NCBI GenBank assembly: GCA_017432885.1
Contig: JAFRIE010000024.1
Location: 98,351 to 162,350, forward strand
Direction of reading: 5' to 3'
DNA: 64,000 nucleotides
Origin: Erysipelotrichaceae bacterium
GTDB lineage: Bacteria > Bacillota_I > Bacilli_A > Erysipelotrichales > Erysipelotrichaceae
Part shown: piece after piece, positions 17,964 through 26,759 of the stretch
Numbering within the stretch: position 1 is the first letter of the stretch
Layout: each line of letters starts with the position of its first letter
Notes under the pieces: model-generated
Seen by the model: only the letters and a program-made list of their open reading frames with translations
Told to the model about the DNA's origin: nothing
Databases searched by the model: none
Made by a program: the position numbers and the translations under genes

Positions 17964-17990
17964 GAAAAAAGAGCTTTGATTAAGCTCTTG
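17964..17990 (-). terminator. Hairpin and T run between efp and the SDR gene
   Basis: On the minus strand AAGAGCTT, a 5-nt loop and AAGCTCTT are followed by TTTTTT. The stem covers the efp stop codon and ends a few bases before the SDR ATG. It could limit SDR expression to read-through from efp. Confidence 0.7.
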
Positions 17991-18537
17991 AAGAATACTT
18001 GCCGTCGTCAGTAGAGACCATAATCTTTTCTCCCTGCTCGATGAACTGCGGAACCCGAAGTGACAGACCGGTGTCGGTCACCGCATCCTTTGTCTGTGTG
18101 GATGGAGCGCCCTTGACCGCCGGACTTGTTTCCGCTACCGTCAGTTCGACCGTTGCCGGAACAGATACCGTCAGAATGCTTCCTTCAAACAGCATCAGGT
18201 TGACTTCCAGTCCGTCGATCATGAAGTACTTGTTGAAACCGATCTGCTCTTCGCTGAGATCATAGGTCTCGAATGTTTCCATGTCCATGAAGCTGTATGT
18301 ATTGTCAACCATATAAGAGAAATTGACTTTCTTTTTCTCTATGACTGCTGCGTCGAATTTGACGTTTGCGTTGAAGTTTCTTTCCTGCGTAGCACCGGTC
18401 TTCAGATTCTTCATCTTCGTTCTTAAGATGGCTGCGCCTTTGCCGGGCTTGACATGCTGGAAATCGATGACCTGCCATGGATCACCGTCTACGATCAAAG
18501 TTAAACCTGTTTTAAAATCTCCTGCTTCAATTGCCAT
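17980..18537 (-). CDS. efp: Elongation factor P
   Basis: 185 residues, normal length, three domains. EF-P binds between the ribosomal P and E sites and rescues polyproline stalling. The tip of the domain I loop is HVKPGKGAA; with the ATG at 18537 the lysine is K33, equivalent to the Lys32 modified with 5-aminopentanol in B. subtilis. ATG 18537 is preferred over the in-frame GTG 9 nt upstream, because AAGGTG is then 6 nt away. Promoter TTGATA (18594-18599), 18-nt spacer, TAAAAT (18570-18575) overlaps the end of the upstream gene. Confidence 0.97.
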   Translation of the reverse strand: MAIEAGDFKTGLTLIVDGDPWQVIDFQHVKPGKGAAILRTKMKNLKTGATQERNFNANVKFDAAVIEKKKVNFSYMVDNTYSFMDMETFETYDLSEEQIGFNKYFMIDGLEVNLMLFEGSILTVSVPATVELTVAETSPAVKGAPSTQTKDAVTDTGLSLRVPQFIEQGEKIMVSTDDGKYSSRA

Positions 18538-18569
18538 AATTTTCACCTTTTTCCTTATTTACAACGATT

Positions 18570-18599
18570 ATTTTACCAAATAATATCCCTATATATCAA
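18570..18599 (-). promoter_or_regulatory. efp promoter
   Basis: Minus-strand TTGATA and TAAAAT with an 18-nt spacer, about 30 nt before the efp start. The -35 sits within 2 bp of the stop codon of the PnuC-like gene. Confidence 0.55.
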
Positions 18600-18600
18600 A

Positions 18601-19833
18601 TCAGAACAGCGTTTTTTCCGCTTCCTTATGCGTTGCGATATATCGGCTCCATCGGATGTATCCGTAAGTCGTGTTGGTAAAGTATCCCAGTTTCAGGATC
18701 AGCAGCACGTACTGACCGGATATGATGTTGATGATCGCTTCCAGCAGAGCGCAGACATACCAGGCGATCCACTGTTCCCGCATCCGGAAGAAGATGAACA
18801 GACCGTTGGCGATCCCTACCGCCGAAGCGCAGGCATCGATATAGGTCACTGCCGTTTCCAGGGAATCGTTGCCGCCGTAGAAATCCGTTGCGATGTCCAG
18901 TCCGCTGATCAGATAGCCAACCACGATCGTCCACAAGGCGATGCCCAGGATCACCAGGACCTCCTGATAACCCTTCAGTCTTCTTACGACCGTCAGCTCG
19001 TCTTCCCTGTCGTCCCTGTGCCTGGTCCAGTTGATATAACTCAGAATATCGATCGGCAGCCAGAAGAACAGCGTTGTCACCATGGTTGCGAAGCGGTACA
19101 TCAGAACGATGCAGATGACGATCTCGGTGATTTCCACCAGAACAGATACCAGGAAGTTGTAGCGCGACTGCTTCGAAATCAGCAGTTCACACAGGATGTT
19201 CAGGAAGGTATCCAGCAGATACAGCAGCATGATCACGATCCCGTTGACGCCGTTGGCGCTTTCTTCCGGGAAAAGGATGGCGAATACGGTCGCCAGAATC
19301 ATGATGGTCATGAACCAGATCTTCTCATAGGTTGAAAAGAAGGCTCCGAAGAACAGTACGACGCACAGGGATATTGCCAGGATCGCCACGGCATTGGCCA
19401 GATTGAACAGCGGCATCTGATCTTCGGCCACCACCTGCCGGTAGGCATCCTGCACTTCCTCTTTACTTGGATCGGCATGGTCAAAAAACAATTCCGTACC
19501 GTTCTGACTCACATAGGCGTATGCCGTGATTGGATCGTCTTCCAGCTGCAGATATTCCTCGTAAGGATAAGAGAGGATAAGCTTCTTGTCATCGCTGACA
19601 TAAAGCACGTCGCACATTGTACTGTCGGAATCGTAGTCCTCTTCCGTGTCGTCTCTTGTCATCTCCAACGTTCCTTGAAAAATGATCTCTCCCGGATCGG
19701 AATTAACCAGAGAAAGTCCTTTCAGAAAGCTGAATGCAGCCGTGAGAAGCAACAAAACCAGGATCACCGTTTCGCCGATCCTGATCTTTCGATTCGGTTC
19801 CAGATACTGTTTCATTTTCTTGATCATAATCAT
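18601..19833 (-). CDS. PnuC-like membrane transporter with extra N-terminal domain
   Basis: 410 residues. After one N-terminal membrane segment comes an extracellular stretch (about 40-135) rich in Asp/Glu, then about eight membrane segments. The last 120 residues resemble PnuC, the nicotinamide riboside / vitamin-precursor facilitator, with paired Trp and Asn motifs (FFRMREQWIAWYVCALLEA; ending GYIRWSRYI). PnuC proteins are normally 200-250 residues, so this is a long relative with an added domain. Two closely spaced starts are possible (19833 or 19827). No riboswitch seen. Confidence 0.65.
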   Translation of the reverse strand: MIMIKKMKQYLEPNRKIRIGETVILVLLLLTAAFSFLKGLSLVNSDPGEIIFQGTLEMTRDDTEEDYDSDSTMCDVLYVSDDKKLILSYPYEEYLQLEDDPITAYAYVSQNGTELFFDHADPSKEEVQDAYRQVVAEDQMPLFNLANAVAILAISLCVVLFFGAFFSTYEKIWFMTIMILATVFAILFPEESANGVNGIVIMLLYLLDTFLNILCELLISKQSRYNFLVSVLVEITEIVICIVLMYRFATMVTTLFFWLPIDILSYINWTRHRDDREDELTVVRRLKGYQEVLVILGIALWTIVVGYLISGLDIATDFYGGNDSLETAVTYIDACASAVGIANGLFIFFRMREQWIAWYVCALLEAIINIISGQYVLLILKLGYFTNTTYGYIRWSRYIATHKEAEKTLF

Positions 19834-19924
19834 CTGCCTTTAGGAAATACTTTTATATTATATTCCATTTTCTCTTCTTGGGACTTTAAACATTGCAACG
19901 GATCGTCCAAAAGACAATATAGGA

Positions 19925-19930
19925 TATAAT
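19925..19930 (+). promoter_or_regulatory. -10 hexamer 6 nt before the leader ORF
   Basis: Consensus TATAAT ending 6 nt before the ATG of an 8-codon ORF at 19937. No clear -35 at 17 nt. Confidence 0.5.
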
Positions 19931-19936
19931 GAACAT

Positions 19937-19963
19937 ATGAAAATCAGGAGATCCATCCAATGA
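19937..19963 (+). CDS. Eight-residue leader ORF (MKIRRSIQ)
   Basis: An ATG right after the -10 opens an 8-codon frame whose TGA overlaps the ATG of the translational GTPase (ATGA). The Shine-Dalgarno of the GTPase gene, CAGGAGA, lies inside this little ORF. If transcribed leaderless as the -10 position suggests, translation of the leader would pass over that site, giving coupling. Leader peptides are known for tetM-like genes, but this one is much shorter. Could be chance. Confidence 0.35.
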   Translation: MKIRRSIQ

Positions 19964-22395
19964 GCCGGATCATTCTCGGTGCCTATGCCCATGTCGACGG
20001 CGGAAAGACGACGCTGTCCGAAGCTATCCTGCATCGGTGCGGTTCTTTAAGAAAAAGCGGCAGAGTCGACCACGAAGACTCCTTTCTGGATTTCAATGGA
20101 TATGAACGAAAAAAGGGAATTACGGTCTATACCAAGGAAGCCCGTTTTTCCTATCGGGACAAAGACTACATCTATGTGGATACCCCCGGCCATCTGGACT
20201 TCATCGGTGAAGTCAACCGCAGTTTCGAGATCCTCGATCTGGCCATCCTGATCATCGATGCCAGCGCTCCGATACCGGCCGATACGATACGCCGTTTTCA
20301 GTATCTTAAAACATTACATATTCCGGTCTGCATCTTTCTGAACAAGATGGATCTGAGCCATTCCGACCGTTTTGAACTGATCGGAGAACTGCAGAAGACT
20401 CTGGACCCGATCTGTGTTCCTTTTGAAGAGATCGGCGAAACGGTAGCCCTGAACCACGAAGAGATACTGGACCGCTATCTGTCTGAAAACATCATTGACG
20501 ATTCATACATCGCGGAAGACCTGAAAGACGGTTTGGTTTTTCCGGTATTCTTTGGTTCTGCCCTGCAGGAAGAAGGGATCGAGGAACTTTTGGAATTCAT
20601 CTACCACTATGTCGATGTTACTGCCGATCCGGATCATTTTAAGGCATACATATACAAGGTCGACCAGTATGCCCATCTGAAAGTCTTTTCCGGAACGCTG
20701 AAAAACCGCGATGTCTTCGGCGAATACAAAATCAGCGAGATCGTCCGGTTTAACGGAAACAAAGCGGAAGCTGTTCCTGAGGTAAAAGGAAACGACCTGT
20801 GTGCCGTAAAAGGCCTGCAGGGACTGAAAGCCGGAACCTACCTTCCTTCTCTGTTCCATGAAGATAGTACACCGCTCAATACCTTGACTTATTCCTTAGA
20901 AAGTGAACTGGATCCAAATGAACTGTACCGCCGTATCGGCACTTTAAATGACGAATTCCCGGAACTGAAGATTACCCTTTCCGATACCGTGACCATCGAT
21001 CTGCTGGGAGAACTGCAGAAAGACTTCATCAAAGATCTGATCCGTGAAAGATACGGAATATCCATCGATTACTCCAAGCCGCTGATCCGTTACCGTGAAA
21101 GCGTCGAGGAAGAAACCTACGGCGTCGGCCACTACGAACCTCTGCGCCATTATGCGGAAGTGCTGGTCCGACTTCGTCCGGATACTTCCTACCGGATCAA
21201 GGGCAAGAAAGAATTTTCGGTCCTGATCGACTATCTGCAGCACTACCGGCCAAGAGGTCTTTTAACCGATTCTCCATTGGATCAGGTGGAGATCGAGATC
21301 ATGGATATCCGTACCCACCTGAAACACACCGAAGGCGGCGATCTGATCCAGGCCCTGAACCGGGCGATCCGTCATGCTTTATATAAAGGAAACAGCTATG
21401 TACTGGAACCGTATTATCTGGTCTGTTTCCGGGCTCCTCAGAAGACAATAAACGGCATCGTAAACGAGCTCTCGGCACAGCAGTACGTCTTTGACATTGA
21501 AGAAGCAATGATCATGGCCAAGATCCCGAAACGAAGCTACAACGATCTGATCCTTTCCTTAAGAAGCCGCTTTAAGGACGACTTCTCCCAGGAGATCGAA
21601 GGAGAGATCTATGACCGCTGCCGCAACGAGAAAGAAGTCAGGGAACAGGTCGGCTACGATTACCGGACAGATGTCACAAAACCGGTGGGTTCCATCTTTA
21701 CCCGTAACGGTGCGGGAACCTACATTCCGCCGGAAGAAGTCGAAGAAAACATGCATATGGATCTAAGAAACTACTTCGCCGACTACAAGCCTGCCGTGAA
21801 ACACAACCCGCGCACCGTAAACGAAGAAGAACTTAAGAAAGTCTGGAACTCCCTCTACAAGCCAAGACCGCGCTACATCGAAAGACGGAGCACGGATACC
21901 GAAAACAGATATCAGAAAGCTTCTCCGGCAAAAGAGCTTGTCTATCTGATCGACGGATACAACGTGATGCATGCGATGGAGGATGTCCCATTAAACGATC
22001 TGACCACGGCCAGAGAAAAAGTCATCGATCTGGTCTGCGACTTTGCAGGCTACGTATCGGCCATGTGCGTGCTAGTCTTCGACGCCTATCTGCAGGATGC
22101 CTCCAGAACATCCGTATCGCAGAGGGACAACATCACGATCGTCTATACCCGAAACAGGCAGACGGCCGACATGTATATCGAGGAAAAATCCAAGGAACTG
22201 AAAGACAAATACCGGATCATCGTCGTGACTTCCGATGCCTTGGAACAGCTCTCGGTCTTTTCCAGCGATGCCTTCCGTCTCTCCAGCCGGGAATTTCTGG
22301 CCCGCTATGGCAATATGCGGAAAAACATGACGCACATCGAAAAGGTATCCATCCGTCCTCTGGAACAAATCAAAGAACTGCTGGAAGAAGAATAG
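19960..22395 (+). CDS. TetM-like translational GTPase fused to a C-terminal Rae1/YacP-type NYN ribonuclease domain
   Basis: 811 residues. Residues 1-650 have the EF-G/TetM plan: G1 AHVDGGKTT (about 10-18, Gly for the usual Ala), switch I RKKGITVYT, G3 DTPGHLDF, G4 NKMD, then domains II-V. After a short linker rich in Arg/Pro, residues about 658-800 form a YacP/Rae1 NYN domain: YLIDGYNVMH, LVFDAYL, TADMYIEEKSKEL, VTSDALEQ. In B. subtilis Rae1 is a separate protein that cleaves mRNA in the ribosomal A site. TetM removes tetracycline from the same site. The fusion should deliver an endoribonuclease to the ribosome in a GTP-dependent way. Start fixed by CAGGAGA, 8 nt away. Confidence 0.9.
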   Translation: MSRIILGAYAHVDGGKTTLSEAILHRCGSLRKSGRVDHEDSFLDFNGYERKKGITVYTKEARFSYRDKDYIYVDTPGHLDFIGEVNRSFEILDLAILIIDASAPIPADTIRRFQYLKTLHIPVCIFLNKMDLSHSDRFELIGELQKTLDPICVPFEEIGETVALNHEEILDRYLSENIIDDSYIAEDLKDGLVFPVFFGSALQEEGIEELLEFIYHYVDVTADPDHFKAYIYKVDQYAHLKVFSGTLKNRDVFGEYKISEIVRFNGNKAEAVPEVKGNDLCAVKGLQGLKAGTYLPSLFHEDSTPLNTLTYSLESELDPNELYRRIGTLNDEFPELKITLSDTVTIDLLGELQKDFIKDLIRERYGISIDYSKPLIRYRESVEEETYGVGHYEPLRHYAEVLVRLRPDTSYRIKGKKEFSVLIDYLQHYRPRGLLTDSPLDQVEIEIMDIRTHLKHTEGGDLIQALNRAIRHALYKGNSYVLEPYYLVCFRAPQKTINGIVNELSAQQYVFDIEEAMIMAKIPKRSYNDLILSLRSRFKDDFSQEIEGEIYDRCRNEKEVREQVGYDYRTDVTKPVGSIFTRNGAGTYIPPEEVEENMHMDLRNYFADYKPAVKHNPRTVNEEELKKVWNSLYKPRPRYIERRSTDTENRYQKASPAKELVYLIDGYNVMHAMEDVPLNDLTTAREKVIDLVCDFAGYVSAMCVLVFDAYLQDASRTSVSQRDNITIVYTRNRQTADMYIEEKSKELKDKYRIIVVTSDALEQLSVFSSDAFRLSSREFLARYGNMRKNMTHIEKVSIRPLEQIKELLEEE

Positions 22396-22406
22396 ATGAA
22401 ACAGCC

Positions 22407-22434
22407 AAGATAAGGATTGCTCCTTATCTTTTTT
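22407..22434 (+). terminator. Intrinsic terminator
   Basis: Perfect 10-bp stem AAGATAAGGA/TCCTTATCTT with TTGC loop and a T run, just after the GTPase gene. Confidence 0.9.
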
Positions 22435-22482
22435 ATTCATTCACAGCCTTGAAATATTAAAATAGAAGAAAGAGGTATATCT

Positions 22483-23799
22483 ATGAAAAACAAACAGTCT
22501 AAACTTCTGTTCTGGGTGCTTGTCTGGGGTCTGGGTATTGTCGGACAGCTGTGCTGGAACATTGAAAACCAGTGGTTCAACACTTTCGTATATGCCAAGA
22601 TCGCCAAGGATCCTACGATCATCTCCTGGATGGTAGCAGTATCAGCCATCGCCACGACGTTCTCGACTTTCCTCTTCGGTACACTTTCGGACCGCAGCGG
22701 CAAAAGAAAACCGTTCCTGGCCATCGGCTACATCCTTTGGGGCATCTTTACGATCCTCTTCGGTACGACGGAATTCATCGCCAAGGGGACTTCCGGAAAT
22801 ATTCTTCTGGCAGCCACTGCCGTCGTTCTGGCGGACGCTCTGATGTCATTCTTCGGCTCCATGGGGAACGACGCAAGCTTCAATGCCTGGCTGAACGACA
22901 TGATGACAGAAGAGAATGCCGGCGGTATCGGTGCCGCTCTGGCAACGCAGCCGATCCTCGGTACGATCATCGGTACGGTTGCAGGAGGCCTGCTGATCGG
23001 AGCCAACGACAACTACATGCGTCTGTTTATCGCCTTTGGCGGAGCAGTCATCGTACTGGGTGTCCTTTCTCTGTTTGTGGTAAAAGATTCTCCGGATCTG
23101 AAGCCGAACAAGGAAGGCGGCTTCTGGAAACAGCTCTTCTCGGCCTTTGATTTCAATGCACTCTTCAAGAGAAAGCAGCTGGTCTGGGTATTCATCACCC
23201 TGACCGTCTACTTCATTGCGTTCAATGTCTACTATCCGCATGTCGGCAACTACATGATCTACTATCTGGGATTCAAGGCTGACGATATCGGCATCATTCA
23301 GGGCATTGCCTTAATTCTGGGCATGTTTTCGGTCATCCCTGCATCAAAGCTGCTGAACAGAAACAGATATGTTCTGGCGGCATCGATCTCCATCCTCCTG
23401 AGTATGGTCGGTGTCGGTATCCTGGGTTTCTTCGGTAAGCCGGAATTCATCGATCCTACGACGATCCTGAATCTTCCTTTACTGGTGGGACTCTTCTTCT
23501 TCGGCTGCGGTTACATCATGTTTATGCAGGTGACATCCGTATGGATGAAACAGCTCTTCCCGGAGGATGCCAAGGGACAGTTTGAGGGTTTCCGTATCGT
23601 CTTCTTCGTCCTGATCCCATGGATCGTCTCACCGTTTATCGCCAATCCGATCATCAAGAACAACGGCGAGATCCTCGACAGCAACGGTCTGACCGCCTAT
23701 CTGCCGACCAATGTCCTTTTCCTGGTGTCGACCTTGCTGATCCTGGTGACCTTTGTTCCGCTCTTCTTTGCGGCTAAAGAAAGAAACAGAAACACATGA
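22483..23799 (+). CDS. MFS transporter
   Basis: 438 residues with 12 membrane segments. The loop between segments 2 and 3 is GTLSDRSGKRKPF, the MFS signature. The N-terminal WVLVWGLGIVGQLCWNIENQWFNTF is reminiscent of the SLC45/GPH-like sugar transporters in Firmicutes; the substrate is unknown. SD AAGAGGT. Its stop overlaps the next gene's ATG (ATGA), so exporter/importer and hydrolase are made together. Confidence 0.9.
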   Translation: MKNKQSKLLFWVLVWGLGIVGQLCWNIENQWFNTFVYAKIAKDPTIISWMVAVSAIATTFSTFLFGTLSDRSGKRKPFLAIGYILWGIFTILFGTTEFIAKGTSGNILLAATAVVLADALMSFFGSMGNDASFNAWLNDMMTEENAGGIGAALATQPILGTIIGTVAGGLLIGANDNYMRLFIAFGGAVIVLGVLSLFVVKDSPDLKPNKEGGFWKQLFSAFDFNALFKRKQLVWVFITLTVYFIAFNVYYPHVGNYMIYYLGFKADDIGIIQGIALILGMFSVIPASKLLNRNRYVLAASISILLSMVGVGILGFFGKPEFIDPTTILNLPLLVGLFFFGCGYIMFMQVTSVWMKQLFPEDAKGQFEGFRIVFFVLIPWIVSPFIANPIIKNNGEILDSNGLTAYLPTNVLFLVSTLLILVTFVPLFFAAKERNRNT

Positions 23800-24710
23800 T
23801 CTTCATTATCCTGATACTTTTTGTTCTACTGATTACACTGATCCTAGTTGCCCGGAAATGTCTGAATATCGTCATTCTGCCGAAAAGATTTTCCTTTTCC
23901 GAGGAGCGCGACTACGAGATCAGCAAGGGTTTTAAACATGTCTTCGATCTTTATGACAGCGTTTGGAACAGGGAAGACTTCTCTTTGGATGTCAATGGTG
24001 TCACCATCAGGGGAGAAGTCATCATCAATGAACATCCAAAAGGAAACAAGGCTGCGATCATCGCCCATGGGCATACCGCAAACCGTTATGCGGATTTGAA
24101 GTATGCCGATCTGTTCTATAAAGCCGGCTTCCATGTCGTCATCTACGACGAAAGGCACTTCGGCGCTTCAAGCGGTGAGATCTGCACCCTGGGTCAGGAA
24201 GAGGCCAAGGATCTGAGAGACATCTTCCGTTATACCAAAGAAAGATTCGGCGAAGACTGTTCTATCGGTCTGCATGGGGAATCCATGGGTGCTGCGACTT
24301 CCCTGCTGGTGCTGAAGTACATCAGACCGGACTTTGTGATCGCCGACTGTCCTTTTGCGGACAGCGTCGTCCTATTCAAAGAATTTGTCCGAAAAGATCT
24401 CGGCATCTTCTCTTCACTTGTCGTCTGGACGGTCTGCCAGATCGCCAGGATCCGCTACCGTTACAATGTCAAAGAGACATCCCCGATCGCTGTTGTAAGA
24501 AACAGCGATGTGCCGATCTGCTTCATGCACGGGACTGCAGATACCCTTATCGACTGTCACCACAGCAGGGACATGTATGCGGTGTGCCGAAACGGAAACA
24601 GCGAGCTGCATCTGTTTGAAGGAGCCGAACACGCCCGTTCGATCGTCAGTGACCCGGAAGCCTATGAAGCGATCCTGAGAGATTTTTTAAAGAACTGTGC
24701 TATGCTTTAG
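23796..24710 (+). CDS. Membrane-anchored alpha/beta hydrolase
   Basis: 304 residues. One N-terminal membrane segment (about 2-20) and a serine hydrolase domain facing probably outside. Oxyanion region AIIAHGHTANRY, nucleophile elbow GESMGA (S163), acid DTLID and the His in EHARS. Similar proteins (B. subtilis YqkD group) are of unknown substrate. Coupled to the MFS gene by a 4-bp overlap. Confidence 0.85.
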   Translation: MIFIILILFVLLITLILVARKCLNIVILPKRFSFSEERDYEISKGFKHVFDLYDSVWNREDFSLDVNGVTIRGEVIINEHPKGNKAAIIAHGHTANRYADLKYADLFYKAGFHVVIYDERHFGASSGEICTLGQEEAKDLRDIFRYTKERFGEDCSIGLHGESMGAATSLLVLKYIRPDFVIADCPFADSVVLFKEFVRKDLGIFSSLVVWTVCQIARIRYRYNVKETSPIAVVRNSDVPICFMHGTADTLIDCHHSRDMYAVCRNGNSELHLFEGAEHARSIVSDPEAYEAILRDFLKNCAML

Positions 24711-24730
24711 AAAAGAAAGAGAGATCTGTC

Positions 24731-25408
24731 ATGAAACCATTTATCTATGTACTTGTTCTTGCCGGTTTTGTTTTACAGGCTCTGTTTATCAAGAGTGAAC
24801 ACGAAGAAAAATATCTTCTTGCCGATATCCTGAAAGGATCTGCTTCCTTGATGTTTGTACTGATCGGCTACCATGCCTTTCAGACGGTAAACAATCCTTT
24901 CAACAGGCAGTTCTTCTACGGACTCCTTTTCGGCATGATCGGCGATATCCTGCTGAACCTGCGCTATGTCTTCCCAAAGCAGGGACAGAAGATCTTTCTG
25001 GCTGGAATCTTCGCTTTTCTGGTCGGACACGTCCTCTACCTGCTGGCACTGCTCCCGCAGGCGCGTCACGTCTGGATCTGGTACTGCATCATCACCGGAG
25101 TCCTCGCTGCAGGCTGCCTGCTGGCATATATTTTTAAGACGATGGAAGTCAAAAAAGCATTTAAGATCTTCGGCATTTTCTACCTTGGTGCCGTCTTCAT
25201 CATGACGGCGATCGCCCTGGGTATCGCTATCTTCCTTCCATCCATAAGATCAATCATCTATGCCCTGGGAGCGATCCTGTTTACCGCCTCCGATGTCGTA
25301 CTGATTTTCAATACCTTCTCCGGTGTAACGAAGTTTTCTCTCCGTATCACCAATCTGACTCTATACTACATCGGACAGATCCTGATCGCCTGTTCCCTCT
25401 TCTTTTAG
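24731..25408 (+). CDS. YhhN family lysoplasmalogenase-like membrane protein
   Basis: 225 residues, seven to eight membrane segments. The paired aspartates of the family are present in GDILL (about 77) and SDVVL (about 194). Characterised relatives (TMEM86) cleave the vinyl-ether bond of lysoplasmalogens; plasmalogens occur in many anaerobic Firmicutes. It is last in the MFS-hydrolase operon, 20 bp after the hydrolase. A second, frameshifted copy lies at 62860-63521. Confidence 0.85.
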   Translation: MKPFIYVLVLAGFVLQALFIKSEHEEKYLLADILKGSASLMFVLIGYHAFQTVNNPFNRQFFYGLLFGMIGDILLNLRYVFPKQGQKIFLAGIFAFLVGHVLYLLALLPQARHVWIWYCIITGVLAAGCLLAYIFKTMEVKKAFKIFGIFYLGAVFIMTAIALGIAIFLPSIRSIIYALGAILFTASDVVLIFNTFSGVTKFSLRITNLTLYYIGQILIACSLFF

Positions 25409-25430
25409 ATGCCGTATTTTTCCTTTCTAT

Positions 25431-25459
25431 AAAACAGGAAGACAATCTTCCTGTTTTTT
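25431..25459 (+). terminator. Intrinsic terminator
   Basis: Perfect 12-bp stem AAAACAGGAAGA with its complement, CAA loop, then T run. Confidence 0.92.
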
Positions 25460-25549
25460 CATGCAAGGATACGGCTTTCAACGAATCGTACTATGATAAA
25501 ATATTGAAGAATATATTTATAGATTATTTACTCTGAAAAGGAGGGCCTT

Positions 25550-26758
25550 ATGTCTGATCCCCGTTTTGTAAGCTGTGCCTGGCAGATCATGGACGAGCTG
25601 TCTCATTCCAACCAGCTGGAAAGTTCTTTAGAAGCCTGTCTTGAAATACTCGCGAAGACCGTAAGATGCAAGAGCGGATGTATCTGGATGATGAACGCAC
25701 TTGATCACCGTTATTATGTTGTTGCCAATATCGGCGGTACCGATAACTGCGGCATTTCTGTCGGTAAAAACGACAGTTTCGTTTCTCAAGTCATAAAAAA
25801 TCAGGATACCAGCATCATCCGGGATTGTCAGAATGATCCACGCATCACTTCAGACAAGTCCGTTTCCGCGCTGTTTGGAAAAAACGCGATCCTTGTTCCG
25901 TTAAAGACACCTTACGGTATTATCGGCTGTCTGCAGCTGAATGACAAACAGGGAAGCTTTGATGCGAATGATGAAGAGCTCCTGGAAAACTGTGGAGCGA
26001 TCATCGCTTTGGACATCCAGGACAAGGGTCTTTCTTTTGCGCCAAATAAAGATAAAACGCCATTGCTTTCCTTGAAAGGAGTCATCAAAGAATTTATGTC
26101 CGGTGATGAGATGAGGCGTATTCTGAAAGGTATCGATCTGGATATCTATGAAGGAGAGCTGCTGGTCGTACTGGGAGAATCCGGCTGCGGCAAGTCAACG
26201 ATGCTGAACATCATCGGCGGGATGGACCAGCTGAGCCAGGGAGAACTGATCGTAGAAGGCAGGGACTTTTCGCATCCTAGCGAAGAGGAGCTGACCCAGT
26301 ATCGTAGAGACTACATCGGTTTTATCTTCCAGGCTTACAACCTGATGCCGAACCTGACCGCTCTGGAAAATGTCGAATTTATTGCCGAGATCTCGAAACA
26401 TCCGCGGGACGCCATGGAATGTCTCGATCTGGTCGGATTGAAAGAAAGATGGAACCGTTATCCTTCCGCCATGTCGGGCGGGCAGCAGCAGCGTGTCTGT
26501 ATCGCCAGAGTCATTGCGAAAGAGCCGAAGATCATTCTGGCAGATGAACCTACAGCCGCGCTGGATATCGATACCGGTAAAAGCGTTTTAAAAGCGATCG
26601 AAGATATTGTTAAGGTTGACGGGAAGACAGTCATCATGGTTACCCATAACGGAGAAATCGCCAAAATGGCGAACCGGGTGATCCGTCTGAAAGACGGACT
26701 GATCTCAAGTGTCAGAATCAACTTTAATCCATTAAGTGCACAGGAGCTGACTTGGTAA
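25550..26758 (+). CDS. GAF domain-ABC ATPase fusion (FtsE/LolD/MacB type)
   Basis: 402 residues. Residues about 1-165 form a GAF-type sensor domain (CLEILAKTVRCKSGCIWMM; DTSIIRDCQNDPR; VPLKTPYGIIGCLQL). Residues about 175-400 form a LolD/MacB-type ATPase: Walker A GESGCGKST, Q-loop FIFQAYNLMPNLT, signature MSGGQQQRVCIARVI, Walker B IILADEPTAALD. ATPases of this class are normally about 220-250 residues without a sensor, so the GAF domain may gate transport by a small ligand or redox/NO signal through its cysteines. The giant permease starts 1 bp downstream. SD AAAAGGAGGG. Confidence 0.92.
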   Translation: MSDPRFVSCAWQIMDELSHSNQLESSLEACLEILAKTVRCKSGCIWMMNALDHRYYVVANIGGTDNCGISVGKNDSFVSQVIKNQDTSIIRDCQNDPRITSDKSVSALFGKNAILVPLKTPYGIIGCLQLNDKQGSFDANDEELLENCGAIIALDIQDKGLSFAPNKDKTPLLSLKGVIKEFMSGDEMRRILKGIDLDIYEGELLVVLGESGCGKSTMLNIIGGMDQLSQGELIVEGRDFSHPSEEELTQYRRDYIGFIFQAYNLMPNLTALENVEFIAEISKHPRDAMECLDLVGLKERWNRYPSAMSGGQQQRVCIARVIAKEPKIILADEPTAALDIDTGKSVLKAIEDIVKVDGKTVIMVTHNGEIAKMANRVIRLKDGLISSVRINFNPLSAQELTW

Positions 26759-26759
26759 T

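Noticed and set aside
19960..22395. Call as a plain tetracycline resistance gene
   Set aside because: The added RNase domain and divergence from TetM/TetO make resistance uncertain; no mobile element is near.
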